In this document: piece after piece, positions 7,692 to 16,281 of the stretch
Position numbering within the stretch: the stretch's first letter is position 1
Layout of the letters: every line of letters begins with the position of its first letter
From: Pelotomaculum_C sp050950345
Lineage (GTDB): Bacteria > Bacillota > Desulfotomaculia > Desulfotomaculales > Pelotomaculaceae
DNA: 64,000 bases
Direction of reading: 5' to 3'
Assembly (NCBI GenBank): GCA_050950345.1
Contig: JBMNHK010000002.1
Coordinates: 248,001-312,000 of the forward strand
Notes under the pieces: model-generated
Databases searched by the model: none
What the model saw: the letters and a program-made list of their open reading frames with translations, nothing else
Told to the model about the DNA's origin: nothing
Made by a program: the position numbers and the translations under genes

Positions 7692-9653
7692 ATGCTAAAA
7701 AGAATACCTTTGTTATTATTCATGCTGGCAATAACATCCGTGGTGTTATTCAATGGGATTGCAAGTTCTGAGGCGAAAGCAATAAATTTCTCTGATATAG
7801 GTGATGCCGCCTGGGCAGAGATGGAGATCTCGGAAATGAGCTCACTGGGGATCTTAAAGGGCTATCCCGACGGCAGGTTTTTGCCGTATCAAAGTGTGAA
7901 CAGGCTGGAGTCCATAGCTATGTTGATCAGGATGATTGGTAAGGAGGATAGGGCCACAGCTGTGGAAGAGGCGGTTGTAAGTTATAAAATGCCGTCATAC
8001 GTGCCATGGGGCAGGGGGTATCTTATTACAGCTGTAGAGGAGGGCATGCTGGATAAGAACTACCTTGATCAGCTTGCTCCCACCGGGGCCGCCAGCAGGG
8101 CGCAAGTAGCCGCTCTTACCTGCCTGGCTTTAGATTTGGAGCTCAGCACGGCGCCCTTAACCTTTGCCGACGCAGCTGATATCCCATCAGGGTACAAGAG
8201 TTATGTTGCTACACTGGTTGAGCATAAGCTTATGCAGGGTATGCCCGGGAACGTATTTGAACCCAACAGTTCTATCAACCGGGCTCAAATGGCAGTTTTA
8301 TTATCTAACCTGTTGAATAATGATTTTGCCAATCCATATCCGGGGCGTTACATTACCGGGGTGATAGCGGCCTCCGATCCCGGCCTGGGGCTGATAGCCC
8401 TGCAGGATGGAAGCAGGTTGCTGCTGTCTAAGGATTGCCGGTATTATCTTGGCAGGGAAAAAGCGAGTATGGCTGATCTTAAGCCCGGTGACAGGGTGAG
8501 GCTGATCAAAGGCGATGACGGGCAAATTGCTTTTGTCAGAGCGGAGAGAACGGCCAGTCAAGGTGGACTCCACCAGGGATTGGTGGAGAATGTTATCCTG
8601 GCCGGCAGCGATTGTTGGATTGGGATTATCGAATTGGACGGCACAAAGACATTTAAGCCTGCCCCTAACGATTTATTGATTAATGATCAGGGGGATCGGA
8701 TCCCTGTAATCAATTTGGCAATCGGGTCATATGTAGAGATCAAAGTAGACCAGGACAGGATTACGCAGGTCAATGTGCTTAAGGGCAACACATTGACAGG
8801 GAAGGTCTCAGGAGTTAGATCGTCCCGTTTGACGATCTCGGAAAGCGGTTTTAATACGGATTTTGATGTGCCTGACGGAATACCCGTGCTCAAGGCCGGC
8901 AAAAAAGTGGATTTTGATGAAATTAGCCTGGGGGACGAAGTAGAAGTTACCTATGTACAGGATAAAGTCGTTAAGATCACGATCCTGGAGGCTTCATCGG
9001 TAGAAGGGGAGATCAATTTAATCAACAGTCTGGCTATTGTTATTGAAGATGATCGTGGTTACCAATGGACATATAACCTGAGCCCTTCTGTGAAAGTGAG
9101 CATCGACGGTGACCGCGCGCGACTGGCTGATCTTGACCAGGGTGACAGGGTCAAGTTGGAGTTTAATGTCAATGACTATGTCAAAAGTATTGAGGTTTTG
9201 GACAAGGCGCGCTTTGGTGAAGACGTAGTCATCACAGGCCTTAGGACCGGCAAATCACCGTATTTGCGGTTTGAATTAAGTGACGGTGATGAGGAGCGTT
9301 ACGATATAGCTTCAGATGTGGAAATCATTAAGGACAGATATACCATTGATTTGGAAGACATAGTAATCGGCAGCGAGGCCAGGGTAGAAATAGAAGATGG
9401 TGAGATTGTCACTATCGAAATCATCGATGATGAGAATATTACCATTGAAGGAGAAATCATCGATGTAAGGGTCAGCAGCGAAAGGATTAGGATTGAGCAG
9501 CAAAGCGGCAATCAATTCACCTACTATTTGGAGGACGGCGCTCGTTTAAGGGACAGTGACGGTTACAGCATTGACCTGGAGGATGTAGAAGAAGGCTGGG
9601 ATGTGGAACTGCAGCTGAGGGATGGGGAGGTCCGTAGATTAACCCAACTGTAA
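7692..9653 (+). CDS. SLH-domain surface protein with repeated beta-rich domains
   Basis: A 653-residue exported protein. It starts behind AGGAGGTGTAAGGA and has a Lys-Arg N-terminus plus a hydrophobic signal peptide of about 28 residues. Three S-layer homology domains follow (roughly residues 33-85, 95-150 and 155-208); GYPDGRFLPYQSVNR and FEPNSSINRAQMA are typical. They would anchor the protein to cell-wall polymer. The rest is a series of about six acidic beta-rich units of 70-80 residues, each containing a pattern like LxPGDRVRL or LGDEVEV followed by a strand with Lys/Asp. No enzyme motif was seen. It interrupts the molybdenum locus and has its own terminator-flanked unit, so a functional link is not implied. 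Confidence 0.88.
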   Translation: MLKRIPLLLFMLAITSVVLFNGIASSEAKAINFSDIGDAAWAEMEISEMSSLGILKGYPDGRFLPYQSVNRLESIAMLIRMIGKEDRATAVEEAVVSYKMPSYVPWGRGYLITAVEEGMLDKNYLDQLAPTGAASRAQVAALTCLALDLELSTAPLTFADAADIPSGYKSYVATLVEHKLMQGMPGNVFEPNSSINRAQMAVLLSNLLNNDFANPYPGRYITGVIAASDPGLGLIALQDGSRLLLSKDCRYYLGREKASMADLKPGDRVRLIKGDDGQIAFVRAERTASQGGLHQGLVENVILAGSDCWIGIIELDGTKTFKPAPNDLLINDQGDRIPVINLAIGSYVEIKVDQDRITQVNVLKGNTLTGKVSGVRSSRLTISESGFNTDFDVPDGIPVLKAGKKVDFDEISLGDEVEVTYVQDKVVKITILEASSVEGEINLINSLAIVIEDDRGYQWTYNLSPSVKVSIDGDRARLADLDQGDRVKLEFNVNDYVKSIEVLDKARFGEDVVITGLRTGKSPYLRFELSDGDEERYDIASDVEIIKDRYTIDLEDIVIGSEARVEIEDGEIVTIEIIDDENITIEGEIIDVRVSSERIRIEQQSGNQFTYYLEDGARLRDSDGYSIDLEDVEEGWDVELQLRDGEVRRLTQL

Positions 9654-9689
9654 TTTATTCAAGTGCACATGTTTTAGCTGATGATGATA

Positions 9690-9719
9690 AGCAGGCTCTC
9701 CTACGGGGTTGAGCCTGCT
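9690..9719 (+). terminator. hairpin after the SLH gene
   Basis: A perfect 9-base inverted repeat, AGCAGGCTC at 9690-9698 and GAGCCTGCT at 9711-9719, with a 12-base loop. The tail AATTATTTATT is only moderately T-rich, so termination is likely but not certain. Confidence 0.6.
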
Positions 9720-9857
9720 AATTATTTATTGATGATCATCGTCCCGGCCAAAGGATATTTGGCTTGACGGGAGGAATACTATTTGATGGTAAATTATGCC
9801 CAGATTGGCTGTTGGAGCAACTAAACTGCAGCCGGTGGAGATGGAGGAGCTAGCACA

Positions 9858-10352
9858 ATGGATGGATTATCTCATTTGGATGAACTTGGTCAGGCCAGGA
9901 TGGTTGATGTCGGAGGCAAAGCAGCTACACAACGTGAGGCCATAGCCCGGGGCGAGGTCTATATGCGCAGGGAAACACTGGAGTTGATCGTCAGCGGCAA
10001 TGTCTCTAAGGGAGAGGTTTTTGGGGTAGCCAGGGTGGCCGGGATAATGGCGGCCAAGAAAACATCTGCCTTGATCCCCCTTTGTCACCCTCTGATGCTG
10101 AGCGGGATTGACGTCCATTTTCGCCCTAATTATGAACGCAACACGGTTGAGATCGAAGCCAGGGTAAGGGTCACCGGACAGACCGGCGTGGAGATGGAAG
10201 CCTTGACGGCAGTTAGCGTAGCGGCTTTGACCATCTATGATATGTGCAAGGCTGTGGATCGGGAGATGGTTATTGGTGCAATCAGGTTGGTGCACAAAAG
10301 CGGCGGCAAAAGCGGCACTTTTCAGCGCCCGGGTGAGCCTGATTGGGCTTAA
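9858..10352 (+). CDS. moaC: cyclic pyranopterin monophosphate synthase MoaC
   Basis: Second enzyme of molybdopterin synthesis; it converts the MoaA product to cPMP. The 164 residues contain MVDVGGKAATQREAIARG, the conserved IPLCHPLMLSGIDV, GVEMEALTAV and the C-terminal MCKAVDR and HKSGGKSG motifs that form the active site. It starts at ATG 9858, ten bases after GGAGG. Together with the next gene it forms a short operon separated from moaA by the SLH gene. Confidence 0.96.
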   Translation: MDGLSHLDELGQARMVDVGGKAATQREAIARGEVYMRRETLELIVSGNVSKGEVFGVARVAGIMAAKKTSALIPLCHPLMLSGIDVHFRPNYERNTVEIEARVRVTGQTGVEMEALTAVSVAALTIYDMCKAVDREMVIGAIRLVHKSGGKSGTFQRPGEPDWA

Positions 10353-10392
10353 TAGGCTGCTTTAAGGGCTATTAATAATGTTGGAGGTTGGA

Positions 10393-10884
10393 ATGTATAG
10401 AATCGGAATTATTACGGTAAGCGATAAAGGTTCCCGGGGTGAGAGAGTGGATGAAAGCGGCCCGGTGATCCAGACCATGGTAGAGGCATTAGGCAAAGTG
10501 GTATGTTATAAAATATTGCCGGATGATCTTGACGCCCTAATAGAGGCCATGATCGGGATGGCGGAGCAGGAGCAGGTGGAATTGCTCCTCACTACCGGAG
10601 GCACAGGGTTGAGCCGGCGGGACGTCACACCGGAAGCAACACTGGCTGTCATCGAGCGTCTGGTGCCCGGCATACCGGAGGCTATGCGGGCAGAAAGCCT
10701 GAAGAAGACAAACCGGGCGATGTTGTCCAGGGCAGTAGCCGGGGTGCGCGGCAATACTTTGATTATCAACTTGCCCGGCAGTGTCAAGGGAGTCCGGGAG
10801 TGCCTGGAGGTCATCCTGCCGGCTTTGCCCCATGCTCTGGACATCTTAACCGGCCGCAGCAATGAATGCGGGGTCAGTGAATAA
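10393..10884 (+). CDS. mog: MogA/MoaB-family molybdopterin adenylyltransferase
   Basis: A 163-residue MoCF-domain protein of the MogA/MoaB family, which adenylates molybdopterin before MoeA inserts metal. Motifs are IITVSDKGSRGERVDESG near the start, LLLTTGGTGLSRRDVTPEAT and LIINLPGSVKGVRE. The ATG at 10393 is preferred over 10378 because GGAGG lies at 10383-10387. It follows moaC by about 40 bases and is surely cotranscribed. MogA and MoaB cannot be told apart reliably by eye. Confidence 0.92.
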   Translation: MYRIGIITVSDKGSRGERVDESGPVIQTMVEALGKVVCYKILPDDLDALIEAMIGMAEQEQVELLLTTGGTGLSRRDVTPEATLAVIERLVPGIPEAMRAESLKKTNRAMLSRAVAGVRGNTLIINLPGSVKGVRECLEVILPALPHALDILTGRSNECGVSE

Positions 10885-11053
10885 GCAAACAAAAAATTAA
10901 AATGCCCGTATAAAATGATAGTATTCTGGAAAAATATATCTATATGAATAATTCTTAAAGGCTAATTTTAAGATAGGAGAAGAAAATCAAAGATAAATTA
11001 CGTTATTCTTCTTTTTCGCCCTAAAAGAGGAATATTATGAGGTAATTTTTTAT

Positions 11054-11089
11054 TTGCTTTTGATTTTCTTATTCTATATTATATTTTAT
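11054..11089 (+). promoter_or_regulatory. candidate sigma-A promoter of groESL
   Basis: In an AT-rich stretch just ahead of the CIRCE operator, two overlapping sets fit: TTGCTT at 11054-11059 with TATTAT at 11077-11082 (17-base spacer), or TTGATT at 11060-11065 with TATTTT at 11082-11087 (16-base spacer). The choice cannot be made by reading. Confidence 0.5.
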
Positions 11090-11096
11090 GTAAATG

Positions 11097-11123
11097 TTAG
11101 CACTCAACTGCAATGAGTGCTAA
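11097..11123 (+). promoter_or_regulatory. CIRCE operator (HrcA binding site)
   Basis: Exact consensus inverted repeat TTAGCACTC, 9-base spacer, GAGTGCTAA. It lies between the candidate promoter and the groES ribosome site, so it would be in the 5' leader. The HrcA repressor binds this element and releases it on heat or protein-folding stress. Confidence 0.97.
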
Positions 11124-11148
11124 CAACAACTATAAGGAGGGTTATATT

Positions 11149-11433
11149 GTGATCAGACCATTAGGCGATCGGGTTGTTGTAAAACCAACACCAACCGAAG
11201 AAAAGACTAAAAGTGGGATTGTGCTCCCCGACACGGCAAAGGAAAAGCCTCAAGAAGGTGAAGTTATAGCTGTTGGTTCGGGCAGACTTCTTGAAAATGG
11301 CCAGAGGGTTGCAATTGACCTGAAAGTAGGCGACAAGATCCTGTTTTCCAAATATGCCGGTACTGAAGTCAAGATCGATGATGTTGAGTATCTGATCATG
11401 CGCGAGTCCGACATTCTCGGTGTAATTGAGTAG
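11149..11433 (+). CDS. groES: co-chaperonin GroES
   Basis: The 10-kDa chaperonin lid that caps GroEL. The GTG at 11149, nine bases after AAGGAGG, gives the normal N-terminus MIRPLGDRVVVKP and 94 residues. An in-frame ATG at 11113 lies inside the CIRCE element and is not a plausible start. The mobile loop (TEEKTKSGIVLPDTA) and the C-terminal IMRESDILGVIE are present. It is transcribed with groEL, 32 bases downstream, under CIRCE/HrcA control. Confidence 0.97.
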   Translation: MIRPLGDRVVVKPTPTEEKTKSGIVLPDTAKEKPQEGEVIAVGSGRLLENGQRVAIDLKVGDKILFSKYAGTEVKIDDVEYLIMRESDILGVIE

Positions 11434-11465
11434 TAGAGTAAGGATTATAAGAGGAGGTAAGTAAA

Positions 11466-13109
11466 TTGGCTGGTAAAGACATTATCTATCGTGAAGATGC
11501 CAGGCGTGCCCTGGAAAAAGGTGTTAACGCCCTGGCGGACGCAGTAAAAATAACCATAGGTCCCAAAGGGCGCAACGTAGTCCTGGACAAAAAATTCGGT
11601 ACACCGATGATCGTCAATGACGGTGTTACCATCGCCAGGGAAATTGAGCTGGCGGATCCATTTGAAAATATGGGCGCGCAGCTGGTGAAAGAAGTTGCTA
11701 CCAAGACCAATGATGTGGCCGGTGACGGAACTACCACCGCTTGTGTATTGGCCCAGGCTTTGGTAAGCGAAGGCTTACGCAACGTAACAGCCGGCGCTAA
11801 CCCCATGATCATTAAACGCGGCATTGAGAAAGCCGTTGACAAAGCGGTAGAAGCAATCAAAGATTTATCCAAGCCGGTGGAGAGCAAGGAGGCTATCGCT
11901 CAGGTGGCAACCATTTCTGCCAACGATGAGGTAATCGGCAATTTGATTGCCGATGCTATGGAAAAAGTGGGCAAAGATGGTGTTATCACAGTTGAAGAGT
12001 CCAAAGGCACCACCACCACCCTGGAAATCGTTGAGGGTATGAATTTTGACCGTGGTTATATTTCCCCGTATATGATTACCGATACCGAGAAGATGGAAGC
12101 CATCCTGGATGATCCTTATATCTTAATTACGGACAAAAAGATCTCTGCAGTTGCCGACCTCCTGCCGACTCTGGAAAAGATCGTTCAGGCGGGCAGACCT
12201 TGTCTGATTATTGCTGAAGACATTGAAGGTGAAGCCCTGGCAACACTGGTTCTGAATAAGCTGCGCGGCACCGTCCAGTGCGCGGCAGTAAAAGCCCCGG
12301 GCTTTGGTGACAGGCGCAAAGCTATGCTGGAGGATATCGCTATTCTCACCGGCGGTACAGTCATCACCGAGGATCTGGGCCTGAAGCTGGATAAAACTAC
12401 ATTAGATCAGCTTGGTCGTGCTTCAAAAGTCAGGGTCAAGAAAGAAGAAACCATTATTGTAAACGGCGCCGGCAGTGCCGACGACATTAGCAAACGCGTC
12501 AATCAAATCAAGGCTCAGATTGAGGATACAACTTCTGAATTCGACAAGGAAAAGCTCCAGGAGCGTCTGGCCAAGTTGGCCGGCGGCGTAGCTGTAATCC
12601 AGGTTGGTGCGGCTACAGAAACAGAAATGAAAGACAAGAAGCTGCGCATTGAAGACGCCTTGAACGCAACAAGGGCAGCCGTAGAAGAAGGCATTGTTCC
12701 TGGCGGCGGGGTAGCTTATATCAGCGCAATCAAGTCCCTTGACAGCATTGAACCCGGCAATTTTGATGAAAAGACCGGTGTTGATATCGTCCGCCGGGCC
12801 TTGGAAGAGCCTCTGCGCCAGATTGTCACCAACGCTGGTATGGAAGGTTCCGTCATTGTTGATAAAGTCAAGAATTCCGAAGCCGGTGTTGGCTATAACG
12901 CCCTGTTGGGTGAATATGTCAATATGATCGAAGCAGGTATTGTGGACCCTGCTAAAGTAACCAGAACTGCCCTGCAGAACGCAGCCAGCATCGCTGCCAT
13001 GATCCTGACCACGGAAACCCTGGTTGCCGAAAAGCCTGAGAATGATAAAGATCCTATGGGCGGCATGGGCGGCATGGGTGGCATGGGCGGTATGGGCGGC
13101 ATGATGTAA
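11466..13109 (+). CDS. groEL: chaperonin GroEL
   Basis: The 60-kDa chaperonin. The 547-residue protein starts at TTG 11466 behind GAGGAGGTAAG, giving MAGKDIIYREDARRALEKG. ATP-binding motifs PKGRNVVLDK and GDGTTTACVLA are intact, and the chain ends with the GGMGGMGGMGGMGGMM tail normal for group I chaperonins. It forms a two-gene operon with groES, and a clear terminator lies about 95 bases after the stop. Confidence 0.98.
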   Translation: MAGKDIIYREDARRALEKGVNALADAVKITIGPKGRNVVLDKKFGTPMIVNDGVTIAREIELADPFENMGAQLVKEVATKTNDVAGDGTTTACVLAQALVSEGLRNVTAGANPMIIKRGIEKAVDKAVEAIKDLSKPVESKEAIAQVATISANDEVIGNLIADAMEKVGKDGVITVEESKGTTTTLEIVEGMNFDRGYISPYMITDTEKMEAILDDPYILITDKKISAVADLLPTLEKIVQAGRPCLIIAEDIEGEALATLVLNKLRGTVQCAAVKAPGFGDRRKAMLEDIAILTGGTVITEDLGLKLDKTTLDQLGRASKVRVKKEETIIVNGAGSADDISKRVNQIKAQIEDTTSEFDKEKLQERLAKLAGGVAVIQVGAATETEMKDKKLRIEDALNATRAAVEEGIVPGGGVAYISAIKSLDSIEPGNFDEKTGVDIVRRALEEPLRQIVTNAGMEGSVIVDKVKNSEAGVGYNALLGEYVNMIEAGIVDPAKVTRTALQNAASIAAMILTTETLVAEKPENDKDPMGGMGGMGGMGGMGGMM

Positions 13110-13201
13110 TTAAGGGCCCAAGCCCAGTAAAATCAAGGTTTTTAACATAGGCAAATAGGACTTGCCCACATTTTGCCCACATGACGCAAAAACAGTCACT
13201 G

Positions 13202-13248
13202 GGAGCTTCTCATTAGTTCAGCGAACTTTTGAGAAGCTCCTTTTCTTT
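13202..13248 (+). terminator. rho-independent terminator after groEL
   Basis: An 11-base perfect stem, GGAGCTTCTCA at 13202-13212 and TGAGAAGCTCC at 13230-13240, followed by TTTTCTTT. Confidence 0.9.
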
Positions 13249-13255
13249 AGGAGGG

Positions 13256-13280
13256 TGTCAGGGGGACGGGGTTGTTGACA
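13256..13280 (+). repeat. REP-like palindrome with GGGGGACGG core
   Basis: TGTCA at 13256-13260 and TGACA at 13276-13280 flank a core GGGGGACGGGGTTGT. The same core, with longer arms, occurs at 56428-56458. This sequence type resembles the short palindromes mobilised by REP-associated tyrosine transposases in many bacteria. It touches the 5' end of the dehydrogenase pseudogene. Confidence 0.5.
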
Positions 13281-13513
13281 GCAAGGCGAATATTGAAAAA
13301 GCCCATAAAGAACCCGGCAAAGTAGAAATATTAGTAAATAACGGAAATGGATGATTTCAGTTCTGTTGCTGAAGCGACGGATGAAATGCTTGAAAGGGTC
13401 TTTAAGCTTTATTGTAGAAAAATAGCAGCAGTTGCAGTGTTCCTGGCAAGGATGATTCTGGTTATGTGCATGGGCATTGTTTAGTAGTTGATGGAGGATG
13501 GACGGCGTATTAA
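13277..13513 (+). pseudogene. decayed short-chain dehydrogenase/reductase (SDR) fragment
   Basis: Reading across frames recovers pieces of an SDR (FabG-like) enzyme. Bases 13277-13345 encode DSKANIEKAHKEPGKVEILV and NN, the region with the conserved NNAG motif, then meet a stop. A shifted frame gives MDDFSSVAEATDEMLERVFK, matching the helix after that motif. Another shift near 13450 gives DDSGYVHGHCLVVDGGWTAY and a stop, the classic SDR C-terminus. The N-terminal Rossmann part and the middle with the catalytic Ser-Tyr-Lys are missing, so this is a non-functional remnant with truncation, internal deletion and frameshifts. The REP-like palindrome abuts its 5' end. Confidence 0.8.
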
Positions 13514-13713
13514 TAAATTTTTGGGCTGATCTGGACTGAAAGGTTTTTTAAAGGTTTTCGGGAACTTTTGACAATCCTTTTTTGTTATTACCAAATATAT
13601 TTAAAGTACAGCTGAAGTTTGTTATGATGAAAAAGTATAATACGGTACAGGTGTAGGACGAGCGGTTTGTATGATAGAGTTTGACGCCTGACGGGAAACT
13701 AGGTGAAATGAGC

Positions 13714-14274
13714 ATGCATATAACAACCTTTGTAACCCCACATGGTTGGATGGCGGCAGCCTGGTCGAAAGCAGGCCTGCAGGGTTTATCACTGCCGCAG
13801 CAAAGCCAGGAGGAGGCAAGAAGGGCTTTAGCCGGTGAACTCAACAAATGTCTGTCCAATCTTCCCTTCCCAACACAGCCCAGGACCGCCGAAGAAGCCC
13901 TTTTAGAAGAGGAAATACTGCGTTATTTTGCCAAAGAGAGAGTTCACTTCAGCACAAGCATCGATTTTTCAGGTTACACTGCGTTTCAAAAGCTGGTCCT
14001 GGAATTGGTGAGGGCTATCCCTTATGGCGAGACCCGTACTTATGGGGAGGTAGCCTTGCAAGCTGACCGCCCCAAAGGTGCCAGGGCTATAGGTGGTGTG
14101 ATGCGCATTAACCGCACTCCGATAATAATCCCTTGCCACAGGATCCTGGCTGCCGGTGGCGGCCTGGGTGGATATAGCGGAGGGTTGGAGGTTAAGAGGC
14201 GTTTATTGCAGCTGGAGGGTTCTCTGCCTGAGAAGCAGTTGTCTCCGGCCCCAGACAATCACGGCTGTCGTTAA
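13714..14274 (+). CDS. ogt: methylated-DNA--protein-cysteine methyltransferase (Ogt type)
   Basis: Suicide DNA-repair enzyme that moves the methyl group from O6-methylguanine to its own cysteine. The acceptor motif IPCHRIL places the active Cys near residue 141, followed by GGLGGYSGGLEVKRRLLQLE. The DNA-binding segment TYGEVALQADRPKGARAIGG is typical. The ATG at 13714 is preferred because AGGTGA lies seven bases upstream; TTG 13681 and ATG 13708 are in frame. It makes 186 residues, including an N-terminal ribonuclease-like domain, close to usual for the family. It appears monocistronic, tail-to-tail with the L,D-transpeptidase gene. Confidence 0.95.
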   Translation: MHITTFVTPHGWMAAAWSKAGLQGLSLPQQSQEEARRALAGELNKCLSNLPFPTQPRTAEEALLEEEILRYFAKERVHFSTSIDFSGYTAFQKLVLELVRAIPYGETRTYGEVALQADRPKGARAIGGVMRINRTPIIIPCHRILAAGGGLGGYSGGLEVKRRLLQLEGSLPEKQLSPAPDNHGCR

Positions 14275-14317
14275 CTATTTGACCCGCTTGATAGGCGTGG
14301 CGGAAAGAACACATAGC

Positions 14318-15691
14318 TCATGACTTGTGTGTTCTAGTGTATCCCATTGTTTCCATTGTCTCAGGCTGAGCAGGCAATGGCACGGGTAAGGACTCGGTAT
14401 TTACCTTTTCCAGGCCCTTATCCCGGCCCTCTTCTTGTTCCCTGGGCACAGGCTTCTCAGCTGCCTTTGTGGTAATGTCAACTGTCCGGTCACTGCCATT
14501 AGCTTGTACGGTAAAGCCGAATAACTCTGTTAAAGCGCTTAGATTAAGATATGAGGTGCCTTTTACGACCTTAAGGTCGGATTCAGCTGCAGGAAGCCCG
14601 TTGATTAACACCTGGGCATTGTCTTTATCAAGGATAATGTGTTTGTCTTGCAGCGTGATTTCCATAGTGTTGGTGAGCGCATTCCATTCGACGGTAGCCC
14701 CTGCTGCCATAAATAACGGAATTGCCGGGATCAGCAAGTTTTCCCCGTCACTCAGGGTAACCTCGGATTGCGGCAGGCGGAGCGTGTTGCCGTCAACTCT
14801 GACTGTCGTCTGATACCTGGTTAAGCGGCCGTTCCAGGTATCCTCCGGATATTTTAGCGAGAGGATACCTTTCTCAGTATCTTTAAGCATTTCGGCGCCT
14901 AAATAACGTGTAAAGTAATATGCCGGCACAAAGGTTAGTTCTTCTAAGAGGTATGGCGCATCCTCCGCGCTATATTGGAGGTTGTTGACACTAACTAGTT
15001 GACTGCCTATGGCAAAAGAAACCTCCCGGTCGATATTGGCTAAATACAAGGATTGGTCAGCGTTGTTCCAGGAAAGCCGGTAGCCAATCGCTTCGGCTAC
15101 GGGCCTGATTGGCAACCAGGTATTATTATCATGCCATACCGGCCCTAGATGGGATGCAAAGGCGAGCTCTTTGTCGTTTATCTGTACCGAATTGAATGCC
15201 TGGCTATTGAGATCAGCGTTGCTGTTAATAATATTTACCTCGGAGCCTATGGGAACTTGGTCATAAAGCCAAAGAATATCCTCGTTATTCATCCTGATAC
15301 AGCCGAGGGAGGCATAGGTGCCGATAGATTCGGGAGCATTGGTGCCGTGTATTCCATAAGTGTACCCTGCGGTATTGAGCGCGTTAAAGCCCAGCCAGCG
15401 GGGGCCTAATGGGTTTTCAGGTATACCGCCGGGTATGACGGGACCACCGTCGGGATGCCGCCAGGAGGGGTTGACCAGTTTGACAACTACCTGCCATGTG
15501 CCTTCAGGTGTGAATTCCGGCAGACGCCCGGTGGCGACAGGAAAGATGCGAAGCAGGTAACTGTCTTTATAAAAAGCCAGCTGATTGGTGCCTTTGTTAA
15601 TCACCAGCTTGTTATCTGCCAGGGCCGGCTGTTGATATAATAGTAAAGTAACTAACGAGATAACAATGATCCTTGCAACTGATTTGAGCAT
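14318..15691 (-). CDS. secreted L,D-transpeptidase (YkuD) with copper-amine-oxidase-like stalk domains
   Basis: A 457-residue exported cell-wall enzyme. A signal peptide covers about residues 1-25 (cleavage after ALA). The YkuD catalytic domain spans roughly 27-155, with the motif HGTNAP (His 115) and SLGCIRM (nucleophile Cys 131). It would form 3-3 peptidoglycan cross-links or attach proteins. After it come two copper-amine-oxidase N-terminal-like units (AYYFTRYLGAEML and YLNLSALTELFGFTVQ), used as wall-binding or stalk modules in Firmicutes, and a charged, proline-rich tail. A CGGAGGT ribosome site precedes the start. It is the only gene of its unit on the minus strand. Confidence 0.92.
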   Translation of the reverse strand: MLKSVARIIVISLVTLLLYQQPALADNKLVINKGTNQLAFYKDSYLLRIFPVATGRLPEFTPEGTWQVVVKLVNPSWRHPDGGPVIPGGIPENPLGPRWLGFNALNTAGYTYGIHGTNAPESIGTYASLGCIRMNNEDILWLYDQVPIGSEVNIINSNADLNSQAFNSVQINDKELAFASHLGPVWHDNNTWLPIRPVAEAIGYRLSWNNADQSLYLANIDREVSFAIGSQLVSVNNLQYSAEDAPYLLEELTFVPAYYFTRYLGAEMLKDTEKGILSLKYPEDTWNGRLTRYQTTVRVDGNTLRLPQSEVTLSDGENLLIPAIPLFMAAGATVEWNALTNTMEITLQDKHIILDKDNAQVLINGLPAAESDLKVVKGTSYLNLSALTELFGFTVQANGSDRTVDITTKAAEKPVPREQEEGRDKGLEKVNTESLPVPLPAQPETMETMGYTRTHKS

Positions 15692-15854
15692 GAATAGTAC
15701 CTCCGGTTTAGTGATTGTTTCTGCATCTGTGATTTATATATTTTAACAGATATTGCCAGAAAAGAAAATGAGTATTTTGCTATATTAATCATGCAAGGTA
15801 GATCTCAATCATAAACCTACAAGAACTTGACACCTTCCGGGGCTGTTGCCTGGA

Positions 15855-15883
15855 TTGACTTTTCAATAACGGTAAGATAAAAT
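15855..15883 (+). promoter_or_regulatory. promoter of tRNA-Thr
   Basis: TTGACT at 15855-15860, 17-base spacer, TAAAAT at 15878-15883. It lies about 27 bases before the tRNA 5' end. Confidence 0.7.
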
Positions 15884-15909
15884 AAATTTTGCTTAAGTTG
15901 ATATAACAT

Positions 15910-15984
15910 GCCGATGTGGCTCAGGGGTAGAGCAGCTCACTCGTAATGAGCAGGTCGTCGGTTCGAATCCGACCATCGGCTCCA
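15910..15984 (+). tRNA. tRNA-Thr (anticodon CGT)
   Basis: A 75-base gene with encoded CCA. The acceptor GCCGATG pairs with CATCGGC. The anticodon stem GCTCA/TGAGC encloses loop CTCGTAA, so the anticodon is CGT at 15942-15944, reading ACG. The T-arm carries GGTTCGAATCC. A terminator follows within 10 bases, so it is a single-gene unit. Confidence 0.97.
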
Positions 15985-15990
15985 GGAAAA

Positions 15991-16028
15991 GCCAAGCGTC
16001 TCAAGGGATTGAGATGCTTGGTTTTTTT
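15991..16028 (+). terminator. terminator of tRNA-Thr
   Basis: A 13-base stem, CCAAGCGTCTCAA at 15992-16004 with TTGAGATGCTTGG at 16009-16021 (one G-T pair), with a 4-base loop, then seven T residues. Confidence 0.93.
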
Positions 16029-16281
16029 CTGTGTAATTGTCGGAGTAATATATAATAGAAAAATGCTAAATGAGGAGGAGAATAATACCAATAAGTCAAA
16101 TATAATCAAATTAATATAAAGATTGTTAATGAATAGATATTGGATGAGTCCTTATATGAAATGGAAGAGCAATGAGGATATCTGAGCAATATATTAGTTC
16201 GGCTATACCGGGTTAATTGAATGAATCGGATGGGGATGGTTATGTTGATGCCCAGCACCGAAATTTCATATGGAGGAAAAA

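Noticed and set aside
13162..13181. Direct repeat TTGCCCACA / TTTGCCCACAT after groEL
   Set aside because: It could be the end of a lost integrase gene or attachment site, but no supporting protein or second copy was seen.
16068..16082. Strong GAGGAGGAG site after tRNA-Thr
   Set aside because: No usable start codon lies within range and the following frames close at once; cas3 has its own site at 16272.
15921..16109. Minus-strand frame containing GRIRTDDLLITSELLYP
   Set aside because: It is the antisense of tRNA-Thr, a well-known false protein in databases.
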